Origin: Escallonia rubra
Lineage: Eukaryota > Streptophyta > Magnoliopsida > Escalloniales > Escalloniaceae
Assembly: GCA_033065855.1 (NCBI GenBank)
Contig: JAVXUO010001992.1
Location: 124,001 to 188,000, forward strand
DNA: 64,000 bases
Direction of reading: 5' to 3'
Notes under the pieces: model-generated
Database searches by the model: none
What the model saw: the letters and a program-made list of their open reading frames with translations, nothing else
Told to the model about the DNA's origin: nothing
Position numbers and translations under genes: made by a program
Part shown: positions 60,852 through 64,000 of the stretch, piece after piece
How the letters are laid out: the number at the start of each line of letters is the position of its first letter
How positions within the stretch are numbered: the first letter of the stretch is position 1

Positions 60852-62596
60852 ATCCAAAGTCTCCAGCCTCCTACCCAACATTAGAACAAATGGAACTCGC
60901 AAGGAAAACTGGCATTTCCAACAAAGTAGAGGATAATAAAAAAGCAACTCTATCGTTCAACTTCTTAGCCGAATTGAAAGAGAAAAGACAAATGACAAAT
61001 AACTGTAAAGAGCAAATGAGACCTCTTTTTCATAGCAAGATCAAGGAAACACCAACCTTTAAGAGAGAACGGAAGCCTAAGAGATGAAAAGTACAGAGCT
61101 GTTTGCAGTCGAAAGCAAATTTCAATTAAATTGCTAGCAACGTTATACACGATTACATGGGCATGTTCTTTTCGGCTTCTCTAAGGACATCCTCCAAATG
61201 TTTGTAAAATTGTAAGGCCTAATCCCAAAACTGTACCTTCAACTTTACCTCAAGTACAACTTTAGTACCCAACTTTGAAGGTGTGCCAAATAAGTACCTA
61301 AGTTTGAAAAAATGACCTAAATCAGTACATCGACTAACGGACCACAAATGTCGTTAAAAAGTCTAAGGGGCAAGACCGTCATTACGAAAAAGGACATAAA
61401 GCCTATCCACGTAGTCACGTAGGCCTGTTACCACCGTAAGTTTTTGTCTCTTTCTTAATTTAATCACTACAAAATAAAAAGTAATCCCTCTCTCTCTCTC
61501 ACTCCCCCCCCCCCCCCCCATCCCTCTCTCGTCGTATCACAGCTACAAACACCACCATCGCCACACTGCCTCAGTAAATTCCTAACCACCACCAACCGAT
61601 GGAAATCAGTGAATGGAAATCTAGAAAACATAGAAAGGGACACAAAAACTAATGGAAATCATTGAATTAACTTTATAATTTGCATAAATTACAGTGGTAG
61701 TTTCGTTCCTAGCTCAAAAGTGGCCCCTTAACAGCCTCCACCACCCATCCCTTCCCCCTCACATAGTAACACACTTAGTACCACCAAACAAATGGACTTC
61801 TCCCCCACCTAGGGGTGCAACTTGGACGGGTTGGGTTGGTTTTCAGCCCAACCCGAGAAAACCCAACCTTTTAAAAGTCCATCTCAACCCGACCCAAATT
61901 GGGCTTTTTGTAAAAAAAGCCCAACCCAACCCAAGTAAAAATGCTATGGTTTGGGTTTCAACCCAACCCAACCCAACTAACATCTAATTAATTTTTTGTC
62001 TCATTCGTGAATGAATAATTTTCTTTAACGCGCCTCATTATTTAAAGACTAACATTACTCACATTTGACTTATAGATAATACTTTAATCTTTGATAAATA
62101 AAAAAGTTTCATTTATCCTCAAAAGATAAAATATAATATTATAAAGAAATTTTTCTAGATCAATCAATAAACAAACACATAGCATAGGCATAAAAGACCA
62201 ATAATAAACTCCAGTCTAATTAAAAAGTACTGTAGATGGAGAAAATAAGTAATAAGTTATAACACTTAATACAATAAAATCCCTCCCATTTCAACTCATC
62301 AATGTCTTTAAACAACATGAGAAATAAAAAACCATTAACAAAAGGTTTCACTATTCTAAAAGAAGAAATAAAATCCCAAGACACTTTGTGAAGACACCAA
62401 CTGTTGCTAGCTGACTTGGTAATTATTTCCTCTTCCTGCATAAAAAAAAAGGGAGAAGAAAAAAACCAAAAGAATATGTCAAAGGAAGGGATTCCGAAGT
62501 CTAGTGCAATGTTACAATGAAGTTGAATATAATTAACAGAAAGAAATGGTGTAAATCCAAGATCATACCAATGTTTGAATAAAATGCTATACTCAT
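60852..62596. other. intergenic, transposon scraps
   Basis: 61214-61400 ('ctaatcccaaaactgtacc', 'taccctcaac' style text, then 'gaccgtcattacg') looks like one terminal arm of a Mutator-like element similar in style to elements A-C, but no opposite arm was found. 61506-61519 is poly(C). 61810-61980 is a 'gggttgggttgg / ccaacccaaccc' rich block starting 'aggggtgcaac', a common MITE type. No supportable gene. Confidence 0.4.
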
Positions 62597-62890
62597 TTAA
62601 TCAATAAATTGCTTGTCATTTAGGTATTCTTTACAACTATTAAAGACATGCCTCATGAGTGTACTAGTTCCAAAGCTCCCCTTGTCATTGCACGTCGTAA
62701 ACACTCTACTACAATACTTACAAACTGCTTCAATAACTAGACCTTCATCATTTTTCACCTTATCATAATGATCCCAACACATGAGATGATGTCGCATAAG
62801 TTTTTTTGCGCTTACCTTTACCCATACCGCTGGGTTTCCTTCCTTAGGGCTCACCACTGAACCAGACGTTGTAGAGTTGCTTTCATCCAT
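62597..62890 (-). pseudogene. BED-type zinc finger, N-terminal fragment of a hAT-like protein
   Basis: 97 aa from ATG at 62890 to TAA. Residues about 40-95 carry CWDHYDKVKNDEG, then AVCKYCSRVF, then GTSTLMRHVFNSC: aromatic residues, C-x2-C and H-x5-C spacing of a zf-BED domain, as at the start of hAT transposases and domesticated relatives (DAYSLEEPER/RICESLEEPER type). The frame stays open upstream to a possible acceptor near 62913. The dimerisation and catalytic parts are absent, at least to 62220. It is either an isolated transposon piece or the first exon of a diverged gene. Confidence 0.6.
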
Positions 62891-64000
62891 CAGTGTTGAA
62901 CAAGAATGCTCCTGCTTGGAAGAAAAGAAAAAGTGATCAACTAATGATCGACGTGTTTGAAGTTGTTCACTCAATTCAGCTTAATAAGCAACTAAAATGG
63001 AGACATAGTATGGGCTTTGGACCTTAGAAAATGACCGCATACACATAACTATTTAATATATTTTTTTGGCATAGTAGCTGCATATTACCTTCAGATAATG
63101 ACTATGTTATAGTCATTATCTATCCAAATAGAATTTCAGCAGTTCTACTGTGTTATGTAATTGCAAGACCTCAATAATGACTATTGAGCAAACATCAATT
63201 CATCATGTCAACAAATGCATAAGGTTTGACAAATGCTTATTGGACAGTGGTCATAAACATAAATTCATCATGCTTATTGGACAGTGGTCACAAACATAAG
63301 TTAGTAAAATGCATAAGGTTTAACAAATTTGAATGGAAACTTGACCATCCAGGCCTCCAAATGTATCTAACACCCTGTAAACAACTGGAATAGGAAACAA
63401 CTCCATGAGACACACATGGGACCGTAGGCATTGGTCTAGATGCTCTTCAAAAGCTCTCAGCTTGCTAGCATAAACAGCTATGTTGGTCTAGATGCTCTAC
63501 AGAAGCTCTCAGCTTGCTAGCATAAGCAACCATGTTGTGCAAGATTTGCCAGCATAGTTTTGGGTTTTGCAGTAAAAGAGAATCACAGATTCAACTGAGA
63601 AGATAAACTAGTCAATGAATCGATCATCTTTTGCCTTTAAGTTGTAGGGGTGATCTGAACAGCATGTAATATTGTTCTCACAATTTGCCTGTCGTTTATC
63701 CAATTGAAGAGATAACTAGATATACTTCATTAGGTTAATGAACCACCTAAGAATTTCAGATTACATTTAAGAATTTCAGATTACATTGAACCACCACCTA
63801 CGTATACTTCAGTGAGAATTTGAGTGTTTGTGTACACTGGGGTATCCATAAGCCTATTTGCCCTTCCACCTAGGAGCAACTTTGTATTGTAAAGTTAGCA
63901 CTTCCTTACTGTTAGATTGTATATGGATTGTTGAGCTTCTGCTCTTGTGGTTCTTCAAATACATTTCCATTACCTAAAGTATAACTGTGATTTAAGGACG
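62891..64000. other. AT-rich DNA with short tandem duplications, no gene seen
   Basis: Small direct duplications: a 52-bp unit 'ggtctagatgctct...' at 63433 and 63485; a 37-bp unit 'tgcttattggacagtggtca' at 63234 and 63271; and 'aagaatttcagattacatt' twice near 63748. No coding exon or transposon end was recognised. Confidence 0.5.

Noticed and set aside
1-64000. CRISPR arrays, prokaryotic operons, organelle DNA, rRNA genes
   Set aside because: None seen. The only regular repeats are tandem or transposon-derived, and the gene structure is nuclear plant.

Overview
The window is nuclear DNA of a flowering plant. Protein-coding exons are short and separated by AT-rich GT-AG introns of 81 bp to 5.4 kb. 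The two intact genes are both conserved plant families, and the intergenic space and long introns are filled with plant-type transposons (Mutator-like, Stowaway, CACTA, Helitron, Au-type SINE, Ty3/gypsy). I cannot name the species.

Layout. 1-3.2 kb: decayed minus-strand Ty3/gypsy retrotransposon (gag fragments, primer-binding site, LTR-like DNA). 4.26-16.4 kb (+): complete nine-exon gene for a J-domain protein of the DNAJC8 type (249 aa, spliceosome-associated in other eukaryotes). Its introns hold an RTE-like LINE tail, a tandemly duplicated Au-type SINE and a 1.2-kb Mutator-like element. 16.4-22.9 kb: intergenic, with a diverged duplication, a 111-bp tandem array, a second Mutator-like element and a tRNA-derived SINE. 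22.98-40.99 kb (-): complete 21-exon gene for a BSU1/BSL-type Kelch plus PP1-like phosphatase (995 aa), a family acting in brassinosteroid signalling. Its introns hold a 63-bp perfect inverted repeat, a Stowaway MITE, and a Mutator-like element carrying a piece of a mitochondrial dicarboxylate carrier gene. The two genes converge.

41-64 kb has no intact host gene that I can support. It contains GA-rich promoter sequence of the BSL gene, a minus-strand Helitron (42.5-44.9 kb), a probable Ty3/gypsy LTR with a 54-bp minisatellite (46.3-48.4 kb), gypsy-like remnants (48.6-52.4 kb), and a truncated CACTA transposon (about 52.4-59.0 kb) with TNP2-like and TNPA-like pseudogenes and a complete right end, split by a second Helitron (56.6-58.4 kb). 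Beyond it lie a retroposed insertion with imperfect target duplications (59.6-60.8 kb) and a BED zinc-finger fragment of hAT type (62.6-62.9 kb).

The two genes do not share a pathway. The window is mainly a record of how introns and intergenic DNA were enlarged by nested mobile elements while exons stayed intact. Exon coordinates come from reading splice sites and checking that the phase is kept through every junction; they are predictions without transcript support.
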